From: Bacillus aerolatus
GTDB taxonomy: Bacteria > Bacillota > Bacilli > Bacillales > Domibacillaceae
Length of the DNA: 64,000 nucleotides
Direction: 5' to 3'
Assembly (NCBI RefSeq): GCF_009183655.1
Contig: NZ_WEIO01000004.1
Span: forward strand, 248,001 to 312,000
The notes beneath the pieces are model-generated. The model saw only the letters and a list, made by a program, of their open reading frames with translations. It was not told the origin of the DNA and did no database searches. A program made the translations under genes and the position numbers. This document shows positions 32,212 to 41,347 of this stretch, one piece after another; within the stretch, counting starts at the first letter, position 1, and each line of letters opens with the position of its first letter.

Positions 32212-33486
32212 TTATTTAAATAACTCAACCAAAAATAAGCTCAATTGAGGCAGATAACTTATTAAAAGCACATCTATGATCATTATTGCTAAGAAAGGAA
32301 GAATAGCTTTTGTAATTTGGTCTAATCTAATATTAGCTATTTGACATGCCACAAATAAGTTGACGCCTAATGGTGGTGTGCACATTCCAATGGCTAAATT
32401 AGTAATCATGATAATACCGAAATGAACAGGGTCAATCCCCAATGCTACGGCAGCTGGTGTCAATAAAGGAGCTAATATAATAATGGCAATACCGCCATCA
32501 AAGAACATACCAATAATTAACAGCAAAATATTGATAATTAATAAGAATACAATCGGTGATGCTGTTACCTCTGAGAAAAACGTAGCTACTTTTTGAGGAA
32601 TCCCTTCTCTTGTTAAAATGAAACTAAAAAGACCTGCGTTAGCAATAATGAACATTACTATTGAAGTTGTAATCATTGATTTAGATAAAATAGCTACTAG
32701 ATCTTTAACTTTTATTTCTTTATAAATGAAGAAGCCTACAATAAATGAGTAGGCAACCGCAACTGCAGCTGCTTCTGTTGGTGTAAAAACTCCACCATAT
32801 ATGCCGCCTAAAATGATAATTGGCATAAATAAGGCTAATAAGGCATCTTTAAAAGCGGCTAGTACTTCCCCTTTTGGAATGTTAGACTCACCTTTATATC
32901 CTCTTCTTTTCGATATAATGAATACCATCAGTATCAATGAGGCACCTATTAAAATACCAGGAATGATACCTGCTAAGAACAAGTCACCAATTGATACGCC
33001 AGTTGCAACACCGAACAAAATCATGGATACACTTGGCGGGATGATGACTCCTAACTCACCTGAGATCGCCTGAAGTGCTCCGGCATAACTTCGATCGTAA
33101 CCCTTTTTAATCATCGCCGGAATAAGAATTGATCCTAAAGCCGCGGTTGTAGCGACTCCTGATCCAGAAATAGCAGCGAAGAACATAGAAGTTACAACAA
33201 CAACCATTCCCAATCCACCTGTTAAAGAGCCTACTAAGGAATTTGAAAAACGTATCAACCGTTTAGCGATACCGCCTTTTTCCATCAGAGTACCGGCCAA
33301 GATAAAAAATGGGATAGCCATTAATGGGAACGAATCTATAGAAGTAAAGGTTTTTTGTGCAAGTACGTCTAAAGGTATGTTACCAGCGAAAATTATGGCA
33401 ATAACTGAAGATAAACCAATGGCGACTGCAATAGGAACCGACAAGGCTAAAAGTGCAAAGAGACAAATTAATAAAACATATACCAT
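32212..33486 (-). CDS. TRAP transporter large permease (DctM)
   Basis: A 424-residue protein with about 12-13 membrane helices and DctM signatures: FTSIDSFPLMAIPFFILAG near the start, the GVATTAALGSILIPAMIKKGY segment and GGVFTPTEAAAVAVAYS. It forms the Na+-driven translocation channel together with DctQ and takes substrate from DctP. It lies four bases after dctQ. Operon context points to a ureide or related amide as substrate. Confidence 0.93.
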   Translation of the reverse strand: MVYVLLICLFALLALSVPIAVAIGLSSVIAIIFAGNIPLDVLAQKTFTSIDSFPLMAIPFFILAGTLMEKGGIAKRLIRFSNSLVGSLTGGLGMVVVVTSMFFAAISGSGVATTAALGSILIPAMIKKGYDRSYAGALQAISGELGVIIPPSVSMILFGVATGVSIGDLFLAGIIPGILIGASLILMVFIISKRRGYKGESNIPKGEVLAAFKDALLALFMPIIILGGIYGGVFTPTEAAAVAVAYSFIVGFFIYKEIKVKDLVAILSKSMITTSIVMFIIANAGLFSFILTREGIPQKVATFFSEVTASPIVFLLIINILLLIIGMFFDGGIAIIILAPLLTPAAVALGIDPVHFGIIMITNLAIGMCTPPLGVNLFVACQIANIRLDQITKAILPFLAIMIIDVLLISYLPQLSLFLVELFK

Positions 33487-33490
33487 ATAA

Positions 33491-33988
33491 TTAGACCTCC
33501 TCTTGTTCTGGAGGATTTTTATTTATAATTAATTCTAGAATAACTGCTACAGAATTTAATATAAGTGCTGCCGCTCCAACAGGGATTGCTAAATAAGGGA
33601 TTGACATAGAGATTTGCAAAGCAGGAGTACGTTGCATTTGCACATTGCCAAGTATATTTATCCCTTTAATGAGTAAAACACTAAAAAATATAATCGCTAG
33701 AAGATAAACAATAATCTTCAGCGTTCTTTTTGCATGAAATGATATTTTTTCAGCTATTACCTCTACCGCTATTAAAGAGTGCGTCCTTAATGCCAATGCT
33801 GCACCTAAAAAGACGGAATAAACCATTAAGTAACGAGAAACTTCTTCAGCCCAAGTAAAAGCAGCGCCAAAAAAATATCTTGATATTACTTGTGCTATGA
33901 TAACAATTGACATAATTCCTAAACTAAGAGCGATAAATACTCTTATACCTTTATTAATATTGTCAACCATTTGTATAATGCTGCTCAT
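33491..33988 (-). CDS. TRAP transporter small permease (DctQ)
   Basis: 165 residues, four helices, with the DctQ motif FTWAEEVSRYLMVYSVFLGAA. The gene is followed after four bases by dctM, the usual order. AAGGAG precedes the ATG. Confidence 0.92.
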   Translation of the reverse strand: MSSIIQMVDNINKGIRVFIALSLGIMSIVIIAQVISRYFFGAAFTWAEEVSRYLMVYSVFLGAALALRTHSLIAVEVIAEKISFHAKRTLKIIVYLLAIIFFSVLLIKGINILGNVQMQRTPALQISMSIPYLAIPVGAAALILNSVAVILELIINKNPPEQEEV

Positions 33989-34019
33989 ATAGCATTGCTC
34001 CTTATTTAGAGAATGAAAT

Positions 34020-34937
34020 TCAATAATGTCCTAACCAATGTTTCGCAATATCTAACCGTCTAGCTATCCAAACTTCTTCTTTTTGTTTGGCATATTCAAG
34101 AAATTCACGTAATGCGGATATTCTAGAAGGCTGACCAATAATTCTTGGATGCAATCCAATGGACATAATCTTCGGGTGAGTTTCTCCTTCTTCCCACATG
34201 TAATCTAGAGTTCTTTTTAATGAATCTAAGAAATCTGCAGGACCTCCATAACCTTGAGGACGAATGAACTTCCCGTCGTTTAATGTTTGAGAATAAGGAA
34301 CAATAAGGTGTTTTATCCCATTAACTTTTGTATAATAAGGCAGTTCGTCATTATACGCATCAGAGTCGTAAACAAATCCTCCATGCTCAACAAGTAATTC
34401 TCGAGTGTGGATTGAAGGCCCATATCTGCAATACCACCCTTGTGGTGCGATCCCACAAGTTTTTTCAATCGATTTCACTGCCCATGAAATATGCTCTTTT
34501 TCTTGTTCTCGGGTTAGATTCCAAACCTTTTCCCATCTCCAGCCATGTGAGCAAACATCATGTCCGGCTTCCTTAATCCAGGAGCCTACCTCTGGATTTC
34601 GTTCTAGAGCTAATGCACATCCAAACACGGTAATTGGAATATCAAGGTCATCAAATAATCTTTGTAATCTCCAAATTCCTACTCTGCTGCCATACTCATA
34701 TACAGATTCAACCGCTAAATCCCTCATATTATTAGGAATTGAATTTGGAAACTCAACAAACCCTTCGTTCTCTATATCACCTAAGGATTTCATTTGTTCT
34801 GAACCTTCCTCATAATTTACAACAACATTCAGAACGACTCGTGCATCATTTGGCCAGTTAACAGAAAAACCACTTCTTCCATAACCGATATAATCTCTTT
34901 TAGGACCCGGTATATCTAATTCATTAATTTTTTGCAT
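34020..34937 (-). CDS. Polysaccharide deacetylase-family amidohydrolase, PuuE (allantoinase)-like
   Basis: 305 residues of the NodB-type carbohydrate esterase 4 fold. The start DIPGPKRDYIGYGR and the segment VNYEEGSEQ resemble PuuE, a metal-independent allantoinase of this superfamily. HDVCSHGWRWE provides the HxxxH-type positions and GLHPRIIGQPSR the C-terminal catalytic His. The ATG at 34937 is chosen over the longer frame because AGAGG precedes it and it lies one base after the upstream stop. Two possible allantoinases in one operon (this and the AllB type) suggest either redundancy or different ureide substrates. Confidence 0.82.
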   Translation of the reverse strand: MQKINELDIPGPKRDYIGYGRSGFSVNWPNDARVVLNVVVNYEEGSEQMKSLGDIENEGFVEFPNSIPNNMRDLAVESVYEYGSRVGIWRLQRLFDDLDIPITVFGCALALERNPEVGSWIKEAGHDVCSHGWRWEKVWNLTREQEKEHISWAVKSIEKTCGIAPQGWYCRYGPSIHTRELLVEHGGFVYDSDAYNDELPYYTKVNGIKHLIVPYSQTLNDGKFIRPQGYGGPADFLDSLKRTLDYMWEEGETHPKIMSIGLHPRIIGQPSRISALREFLEYAKQKEEVWIARRLDIAKHWLGHY

Positions 34938-34938
34938 T

Positions 34939-35454
34939 TCATACCTCTTTTCCAAGAATTGTTTTTTTCTCAATGGTAAAGGGTGGGAACTCATTTGAAT
35001 ATTCGATGTCCGGCTTGTCGCTTTTTAACATAATTGTTAAGTATTCCGTTGGACCATCAATAGGTATCAGTTGATAATGCCATGTTAAAGGGTGAAAACA
35101 TACTCCCTGATTGCCATTCATCATAAAAACTTCTATTTTTGACATATCAATTTCTTTCTCACTGCCTTTAGCGACAACAACTAAGCTCCTTTTTCCGCTA
35201 ATCGGATAGAAAAGTTGAGAAGTAAATCGATGTCTTTCTAATTTGCTAATTGTTGCATCAAATAACTCCGTCCTTAGAATTCCTATATTATGGCCTTCTT
35301 TAGATAAAAAAGTGTTAAAAGGCACTAAGTGATTCCACTTGAAACTTTTTCCTTCATTTATAATGTTAAAGTTATTGTCAGTATTAAGAACATGTCCGTA
35401 ACTTTGAAAATTATGTTCATTTAACAACTTAATATTCTGAAAAATTTGACTCAC
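34939..35454 (-). CDS. Ureidoglycolate lyase (AllA-like)
   Basis: 171 residues with the AllA cupin pattern: NIGILRTELFDATISKLERH, then TSQLFYPISGKRSLVVVA, then GVCFHPLTWHYQLIPI. AllA splits ureidoglycolate into glyoxylate and urea. A GTG start at 35454 has AAAGG close by. It is the second gene of the operon, between the binding protein and PuuE, and strongly indicates an allantoin-type pathway. Confidence 0.85.
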   Translation of the reverse strand: MSQIFQNIKLLNEHNFQSYGHVLNTDNNFNIINEGKSFKWNHLVPFNTFLSKEGHNIGILRTELFDATISKLERHRFTSQLFYPISGKRSLVVVAKGSEKEIDMSKIEVFMMNGNQGVCFHPLTWHYQLIPIDGPTEYLTIMLKSDKPDIEYSNEFPPFTIEKKTILGKEV

Positions 35455-35524
35455 TACCTTTTAGTGAAATAACAACTTTCTATAGTAAAAGGAAAACTAT
35501 AGAAAGTTGAATGTTTATATTTAA

Positions 35525-36520
35525 TTACTTTGTTTCTTCGATAATTTTGTGGAGTTCTCCATATTTGTCTTCATATTTCTTATAAACAGGCTTTACTGCT
35601 TCCTTAAATGGTTTTAAATCTGCATTTTCAATTATTTTCATACCGTTTTCTTGTGCGGTTTTCTTATATTCTTGTTCTAACTTCTGAACAAACTCTCTCT
35701 CGTGCGTACCAGCTTCTTTTGCTGACTCCATTAAGATTTTTTGGACATCTGCAGGATATGAATTGAATTTTTCATTGTTCATCAGGATCATTCCAGCAGA
35801 ATACATATGGTTTGTAGTCGTTAAATATTTGTGAACTTCGTAGTATTTATTTGGAATTAACACAGCCAGAGAATTACCTTGGCCATCAACTACGCCTTGC
35901 TGAACTGCAAGAAAAAGTTCGCTAAACGGAACAGGTGTTGCCGTTGCGCCTAAAGCATTAATGGTATCAATTTGGATTTGGTTCTCTTGTGTTCTAAATT
36001 TTAATCCTTTCAAATCTGCAACCTTATTTATTGGTTTTTCATTAGAAACTATATGGTATGACCCATTATCTACCCAATATAAATTCTTTAAATTTGTCTC
36101 CTCTAATTGTTTAGATATTTCTTCGCCAACCTTGCCGTCTAACACTTTCTCAGCATGCTTGTGATCTCTAAATAAAAACGGAAAATCTAAAGCGTTTACT
36201 TTATCAGCAAAATTTCCGACGGGTCCAGTGGAAACGATAGCCACATCTAAACTTTGAGCTTGTACAGATTCTGTCATTTCCCTTTCTGCACCTAATTCAG
36301 AGTTCGGATGGATATTCACAGTAACTTTGCCTTCTGATTTTTCTTCAACTAGTTCTTTAAATTTAGTTGCACCTTCGTTAAGGTGAGAATCTAAACTTCC
36401 TCCGTGTCCTAGTTCAAGAGTAATAGTCCCATCCGCATTCTGTTTTTCCCCATTTGAACATCCTGCTATGAACAATAAAGCAATTCCGATGAATAATGCA
36501 CTTTTCAAAAATCTTTTCAT
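35525..36520 (-). CDS. TRAP transporter solute-binding lipoprotein (DctP)
   Basis: A signal peptide ends in the lipobox IAGC (Cys21). The mature protein has the DctP signatures NSELGAEREMTESVQ, KGLKFRTQENQIQ (ligand-contact Arg), and PVPFSELFLAVQQGVVDGQGN. It captures the substrate outside the membrane for the DctQM permease. First gene of the operon, with AAAGGGGTG before the ATG and overlapping palindromes upstream. Its ligand is probably a ureide, by context. Confidence 0.93.
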   Translation of the reverse strand: MKRFLKSALFIGIALLFIAGCSNGEKQNADGTITLELGHGGSLDSHLNEGATKFKELVEEKSEGKVTVNIHPNSELGAEREMTESVQAQSLDVAIVSTGPVGNFADKVNALDFPFLFRDHKHAEKVLDGKVGEEISKQLEETNLKNLYWVDNGSYHIVSNEKPINKVADLKGLKFRTQENQIQIDTINALGATATPVPFSELFLAVQQGVVDGQGNSLAVLIPNKYYEVHKYLTTTNHMYSAGMILMNNEKFNSYPADVQKILMESAKEAGTHEREFVQKLEQEYKKTAQENGMKIIENADLKPFKEAVKPVYKKYEDKYGELHKIIEETK

Positions 36521-36552
36521 CTGATTTCACCCCTTTATTTTAGATAGACAAT

Positions 36553-36588
36553 TATCAATAATTGATAACCTGTTATCATTTATTGATA
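36553..36588. promoter_or_regulatory. Overlapping palindromes: candidate IclR operator of the ureide operon
   Basis: TATCAATAATTGATA (36553-36567) and GATAACCTGTTATC (36564-36577) are perfect palindromes; TATCA-N5-TGATA (36574-36588) follows. They lie 33-68 bp before dctP. Confidence 0.6.
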
Positions 36589-37031
36589 TTTTATATTAAA
36601 ATATCGGAATTTGGCAAGGATTTTTTTATGGAATTTTCTGAAAGTAATCGTTTTCACAGGAGTGGTTTATATAATTGCTCAACAATAAAAATTACTGGCC
36701 AACGTATAAATAAAGATTCTTTTCCTTACCTCGTCTTAAATAAGCCATTCTTCTTATTCATTTTGAGCGCTGTAAGCTGCCTAGACGCTAGATCGTGATC
36801 AACCTTCAATTCATATTCTTAATTCGATCGTTTATTAAAATAAGACCCTAGCGATTTAAAACTGAAAAAGGACACAAAAAATGCTGACACCCTAATAAAA
36901 CCAAGGGTCTCAGCATTTGAATAATATTATTAATTGGAACCTTATTTTTAAAATTAATTACTATATCATTAAACAAACAATTTCATCTTAGTCACTTTAT
37001 TTTATAAAGAAAACTCGTTATGAGTTTACAT
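36589..37031. other. Intergenic region between dctP promoter and second carbamoylase
   Basis: No supported gene. A hairpin terminator lies at 36878-36918; the remainder is AT-rich. Confidence 0.5.
36878..36918 (-). terminator. Terminator of the second carbamoylase gene
   Basis: AAATGCTGACACCC and GGGTCTCAGCATTT pair with one mismatch; on the minus strand TTTTTTGTG follows. Confidence 0.75.
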
Positions 37032-38321
37032 CTAATAATTTTCGAGAAAGTGCTTTAACACGTGAACACTATGAACACAGTCATTTAAAGAGGACCATTC
37101 AAGTGGGTTATGACTAATACCGTCTTTGCTTTGGACGAACAACATGGCTGTCGGAATAAAGCGTCCGAGAATCATAGAGTCATGACCGGCACCACTTGGT
37201 AAAAAAAATGGTTCAATACCCTTTGCTTCGATAGATCTTTTTAATTTCTCCATCATTTTTTCCTTAATTGGAACGGGTTCGATTTTAAGAACTTCATTGT
37301 ACTCTGATTCTATCTTGTGTTTTTTAGAGATATCTTCTGCCGCATTTATAACTAACTTGATTAATTCATCCCGTGTATGTTCATAAATATCACGTATATC
37401 AACAAACAGGGTGACTTCTCCAGGAATGACATTAATACCATTCGGCTTTACCTCCATCTTTCCAACAGTGGCGACCGCCGTTGAACTTACCTTCATTGGC
37501 AAAGATGGAATATGGCAAACAAGCTCCCCTGCAGCAACTAAAGCGTCGTTTCTATGATTCATCGGTGTGTTCCCCGCATGCCCGGCGGTACCTCTATAAG
37601 TAATTTCCAGCCAACTCGGACCTGCAATGCCGCTCACAATGCCAACAGGTATATCAGACTTTTCGAGGAGTATGCCTTGTTCAATATGTACCTCGATAAA
37701 CGCCTCAATCTCTTTCAAATCTCTTTTAGCAGAAAAAAATTGTTCGCTTGTAAGATCCACCTGATTAAGCACTTTCTCAAAGCTGTTGCCTTCATAATCA
37801 ATTAACTTTTTTTGTTTCTCCATATCCACAATTCCAGTCATAGAACGACTCCCGGTAAAACCGTCATTAAATCTCGCTCCCTCTTCATCAGAGAAAATAA
37901 CCACTTCATATGGATATTCCGGTATATACCCCGTTTCTTTCCACGCTTCCGCAACTTCAAGCGCAACTAACACACCTAATATTCCGTCAAAGTGGCCACC
38001 ATTTGGAACGGTATCAGCGTGAGAACCTGATAAAAGAGCAGAGAGTTGTTTATCTCTGCCTTCCAGCCTTCCAAACACGTTACCTGCTCCATCTTCTTTT
38101 ACCTCCAATCCGGCTTCGGTCATCCATTTCATCACAAGCTGTTTTGCTTGTTTCTCTTCTTTTGAAAAACCAATCCGATGGGATCCACCTTCTTCAGTTC
38201 TACCTATTTCTGATATATCAGAAATCCGACTCGCTAGGCGTTTACCACTAACCCCCGAACGGGACAAGCCGCTTTCATTATAATTTTCAATCAATCGAGT
38301 ATAAACTTCCTGTCCATTCAT
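37032..38321 (-). CDS. Second M20 carbamoylase/allantoate amidohydrolase-like hydrolase
   Basis: 429 residues, same family as the genes at 29496 and 55833. Metal-site segments: GSHADTVPNGGHFDG, FSDEEGARF, EVHIEQGI, and LPSGAGHDSMILG; the lid begins near GTAGHAGNTPMNHR. An insertion of about 20 residues near the N-terminus distinguishes it. The ATG at 38321 is preferred (AAGGTG six bases ahead) over 38336. It is a separate transcription unit upstream of the ureide operon, so it may act on a carbamoyl amino acid rather than allantoate. Confidence 0.85.
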   Translation of the reverse strand: MNGQEVYTRLIENYNESGLSRSGVSGKRLASRISDISEIGRTEEGGSHRIGFSKEEKQAKQLVMKWMTEAGLEVKEDGAGNVFGRLEGRDKQLSALLSGSHADTVPNGGHFDGILGVLVALEVAEAWKETGYIPEYPYEVVIFSDEEGARFNDGFTGSRSMTGIVDMEKQKKLIDYEGNSFEKVLNQVDLTSEQFFSAKRDLKEIEAFIEVHIEQGILLEKSDIPVGIVSGIAGPSWLEITYRGTAGHAGNTPMNHRNDALVAAGELVCHIPSLPMKVSSTAVATVGKMEVKPNGINVIPGEVTLFVDIRDIYEHTRDELIKLVINAAEDISKKHKIESEYNEVLKIEPVPIKEKMMEKLKRSIEAKGIEPFFLPSGAGHDSMILGRFIPTAMLFVQSKDGISHNPLEWSSLNDCVHSVHVLKHFLENY

Positions 38322-38484
38322 AGTGTTCACCTTCATTTTCCTTTTCTATTACATTCTTTTTGAACTACTGAACATTAACGATAACCTCATAGTATCCTCT
38401 GCTCAACATTTTTAACAATAAAGTTATTTAAAACAATCGAACACTAACTGTTGATTATAGTCTAACAGTAACAGCTGCTCCAAG

Positions 38485-39750
38485 TCAGTTGTCACTGAGC
38501 TCCCCTCTTTTATCATCCACAACAACCTCGAACACATCTTGATCTTGCGTGAATTCTACCTTCCATTGATCTGTTTTCACGTCAAATGCAATGTGGCTGA
38601 CAGCGAGTACAAATCCGCCCTCTTTCTTTGATTGTTTGATTGCTTGACGCACAACTTCCGCTTCTGTTAAATCAGCCTTTTCAGGTTGATACGTCGGCAG
38701 CACTTCTACATATTTTGCTGAACCTTGCCCGGGATAAGACTCCATAATTGGACCGGATGCTTCAACTAGCACACGCTGGCCCACCTCTACTTTTTCATCC
38801 GCTTTAGGGAAGCTGTAAGAAACCGCCGAATAGAAATTACTTTCACCTCCTGTTGCTGAAAAATCCATTGGGGTGGCTTCGACAACTAGCATGGAACTTT
38901 CTGAGACGCTCATCACATACGCACCTTCTTTTGATAGTGTGCGTGTGATTTTCTTTTTAGGATACTCGATATCTGCTTCACCAAGTCCGGCCACTAACCG
39001 ACCTTCTTGTGTGATAGAAAACGTATGATCAGGAAACTGCTTTTGAATCGCTTCTTTTTGTTTATCCGTCAAAAAATCATGTGAGATTTCTACTGTGCCT
39101 GTGATTGTATCGACTGATACTCCGTATGAAACACGGTCTGGAGTCGCATGGCTGCTTGCCATTTTTTTCACTGCAGCAGACACTCGATCCATTAGTTCAT
39201 TGTTTTCGCTTTGGGTAAATTCACTCTGAAAAATATAAATGTATTTTGCTAGAATCTTCCCTTCGTCTACTTGTTTTTGGAGCTCTTCGACAAATTCAGT
39301 TACTTTTTCATCCGGTTCTTTAATACCTAACCAAAACCCCGGTTGATCCGCACCGGACGATTGATTTTCTGAGAAAATAACGCCGACATCGTTTACTCCC
39401 CCATGGCCGCCAAAAATCTTTTCAATTGCTTGCATTGCCGCTTCGGCTTCAATCCACTGAACACCTAAATCTTCCCGTAACTCTGGGGTGTTTTTACCGA
39501 AAAGCCCTCTATTCAGTTCTTCACTTTCCTTCACTTTCGCAAACGCTTCGTTCCGTATTTTTGTGTCAGTCGTTGTTTGTTCCAGTTCAGCGATAATTTT
39601 TCTGCCGCTTACCGTTTTAAGCGCGGGCCACTTTTCTTCTTGAATTTGGCCATTATTGCTTCCGTTCGTTTTATTCCCGTCCGCCATTTGACAACTGGCA
39701 AGGATCATAGAAAGGAAGAAGATCGATATCATCATTATTGGTTTTTTCAT
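38485..39750 (-). CDS. DUF3221-domain lipoprotein
   Basis: A signal peptide ends in the lipobox LASC (Cys20). The 421-residue protein contains a central alpha/beta region and then a DUF3221-type OB-like domain (YVMSVSESSMLVVEA ... VGQRVLVEASGPIMESYPGQGSAK) at about 275-350. A C-terminal domain follows. DUF3221 proteins (YobA-like) are secreted or anchored lipoproteins of unknown function in Bacillus. It is monocistronic. Confidence 0.8.
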   Translation of the reverse strand: MKKPIMMISIFFLSMILASCQMADGNKTNGSNNGQIQEEKWPALKTVSGRKIIAELEQTTTDTKIRNEAFAKVKESEELNRGLFGKNTPELREDLGVQWIEAEAAMQAIEKIFGGHGGVNDVGVIFSENQSSGADQPGFWLGIKEPDEKVTEFVEELQKQVDEGKILAKYIYIFQSEFTQSENNELMDRVSAAVKKMASSHATPDRVSYGVSVDTITGTVEISHDFLTDKQKEAIQKQFPDHTFSITQEGRLVAGLGEADIEYPKKKITRTLSKEGAYVMSVSESSMLVVEATPMDFSATGGESNFYSAVSYSFPKADEKVEVGQRVLVEASGPIMESYPGQGSAKYVEVLPTYQPEKADLTEAEVVRQAIKQSKKEGGFVLAVSHIAFDVKTDQWKVEFTQDQDVFEVVVDDKRGELSDN

Positions 39751-39845
39751 ACATTATTCTCCTCTCGAAATGGCAGATTAATCATTTTTCCACTGCATTT
39801 TATAACCTTCTTCTCCGTTCTCCTTCACTACTAGTTTAGCAAAAT

Positions 39846-40088
39846 TTGGATTACACTTCCTTATTTAATGTTAAATTGAAGGCTTATGTAACAAATGGCG
39901 GTGCGACCGTTTCATACGCTGTTCGCGGCGAATTAGTGTTTAATGAAGAAAAGAATACAAGTAGAAATATTTATTGGAATTATCGGGAGGAGACAGCCAA
40001 TATCGATTGGATTGACAATGACACGGTCGTCATTAACGGGCATACTCTTAATGTCCCTCATGATAAATATGATTTTAGGAACCAATAA
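39846..40088 (+). pseudogene. DUF5412 fragment, 5' truncated
   Basis: The 80-codon frame contains the DUF5412 core (KAYVTNGGATVSYAVRGEL ... NIYWNYREETANIDWIDND ... INGHTLNVPHDKYDFRNQ), which in full proteins follows an N-terminal membrane helix. Here that helix is missing, no ribosome site precedes the frame, and the upstream sequence is unrelated. It is best read as a gene remnant, from memory of the family. Confidence 0.6.
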
Positions 40089-40196
40089 TACTTGTTTGAA
40101 GTGGCTGAAGGTTTTACATTCACTTCTGAGATTACAAACGAAAATAAGAAAGTTGGTGTTTTCTCAAAATTCTCTTTTGTATAATTTGATCGTGGG

Positions 40197-40246
40197 CGCA
40201 CAGAAAGCCATAGCAGCCATGCATAAATTTCAATAACAAGTGCACA
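40197..40246. repeat. Short, decayed TGCATAA/TGCACAA array
   Basis: GCGCACAGAA, ATGCATAA and GTGCACAA follow each other with GCA cores at 40198, 40221 and 40242 (steps 23 and 21). A terminator of the shared family lies 30 bp further. Confidence 0.5.
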
Positions 40247-40277
40247 ATGTAGTACCGTGCCGCTATATTTATTTAAG

Positions 40278-40328
40278 AAAAGGCCGCTCCAAAGTCAGTG
40301 AATAACTGTCTTTGGAGCGGCCTTTTCT
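40278..40328. terminator. Large bidirectional terminator
   Basis: AAAAGGCCGCTCCAAAG pairs with CTTTGGAGCGGCCTTTT around a loop GTCAGTGAATAACTG; it serves the convergent SDR gene. Confidence 0.85.
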
Positions 40329-40379
40329 TTTTAAATACCTTTATTTGGGCTGCCGTCTTCCTCTCAACTTCTCAGCTAG

Positions 40380-41120
40380 TTAAATAACAGCGCCCCCATC
40401 AATGCTGAGAATCGTTCCTGTGATAAATTTTGCTTCATCAGACGCTAAAAAAGCGTAACCGTTCGCGATATCTTCAGGGTCACCAAGATCGTCTAAAACC
40501 GATTTCTCTTTCATCATTTCCAATACTTTTTCCGGCATTTTCTCTGTCATCGGGGTTCTAATAAAGCCTGGAGCCACCGCATTTACCCGGATGCCGTATT
40601 TCCCCAGTTCTTTCGCCCATGTTTTCGTCATGCCATTGACTCCCCACTTTGATGCGGCATAATTAGTCTGGCCAAAATTCCCGTACGTCCCAACAATAGA
40701 CGACGCATTCAAAATGACGCCGCTCTTTTGCTCTTTCATCACGGCTGCGGCTGCTTGTGCAACGGTGAATACCGCCTTTAAATTTACATCAATGACCGCC
40801 TCAAATTGCTCTTCTGTCATCTTCAATAATTGCGCGTCTTGTGTAATGCCCGCGTTATTGACGACAATGTCAACACGGCCAAATTGAGCAGCGGTAAAAT
40901 TAATTAATGACTGCACCTCTTCACGGTTCGTTACATCCACTGTGTCTCCAATTGCCTGGCCGCCATTTTTTCGAATCTCCTCTACAACTTTCTCGAGTCC
41001 TTCTTTCCTTAAATCAACAGCAATGACGATCGCTCCTTCAGACGCAAACTTCTTTGCCGTTGCTTCTCCAATTCCTTGTCCCGCTCCCGTAACAATCGCT
41101 GTTTTACCCTTCAGTTTCAT
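40380..41120 (-). CDS. FabG/PhaB-like short-chain dehydrogenase (3-oxoacyl reductase family)
   Basis: 246 residues with TGAGQGIG at 11-18, NNAG, catalytic Ser in NASSIVG and YAASK. The aspartate after the second strand (VIAVDLRK) followed by Arg makes cofactor preference uncertain. It closely resembles 3-oxoacyl-ACP reductases and acetoacetyl-CoA reductases. It neighbours the pha locus but is transcribed separately on the minus strand, so a role in supplying 3-hydroxyacyl-CoA for PHA is possible, not shown. Confidence 0.88.
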   Translation of the reverse strand: MKLKGKTAIVTGAGQGIGEATAKKFASEGAIVIAVDLRKEGLEKVVEEIRKNGGQAIGDTVDVTNREEVQSLINFTAAQFGRVDIVVNNAGITQDAQLLKMTEEQFEAVIDVNLKAVFTVAQAAAAVMKEQKSGVILNASSIVGTYGNFGQTNYAASKWGVNGMTKTWAKELGKYGIRVNAVAPGFIRTPMTEKMPEKVLEMMKEKSVLDDLGDPEDIANGYAFLASDEAKFITGTILSIDGGAVI

Positions 41121-41305
41121 TTTCTCATCTCCTTTTATTAAACCCTCACAACACTAGTATGAAAGGTTTGATATTATTATTAGATCAATTTTCCTGATCA
41201 TCATTTTTGGCAGTAAATCCCTAAACTCATTATATGCACATATTTTATAACTCACTAATTTTACTGGGGAATTTTCGCCAATAATCTTTCATAACTTTAA
41301 ACACA

Positions 41306-41340
41306 AAAAATTTCCCGGTCGCCCGGGAAACTTTCCGCTT
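41306..41340 (-). terminator. Terminator of phaP
   Basis: TTTCCCGG and CCGGGAAA around TCGC form a GC-rich stem; T-rich sequence follows on the minus strand. It is eight bases past the phaP stop. Confidence 0.75.
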
Positions 41341-41347
41341 CTGTTGA

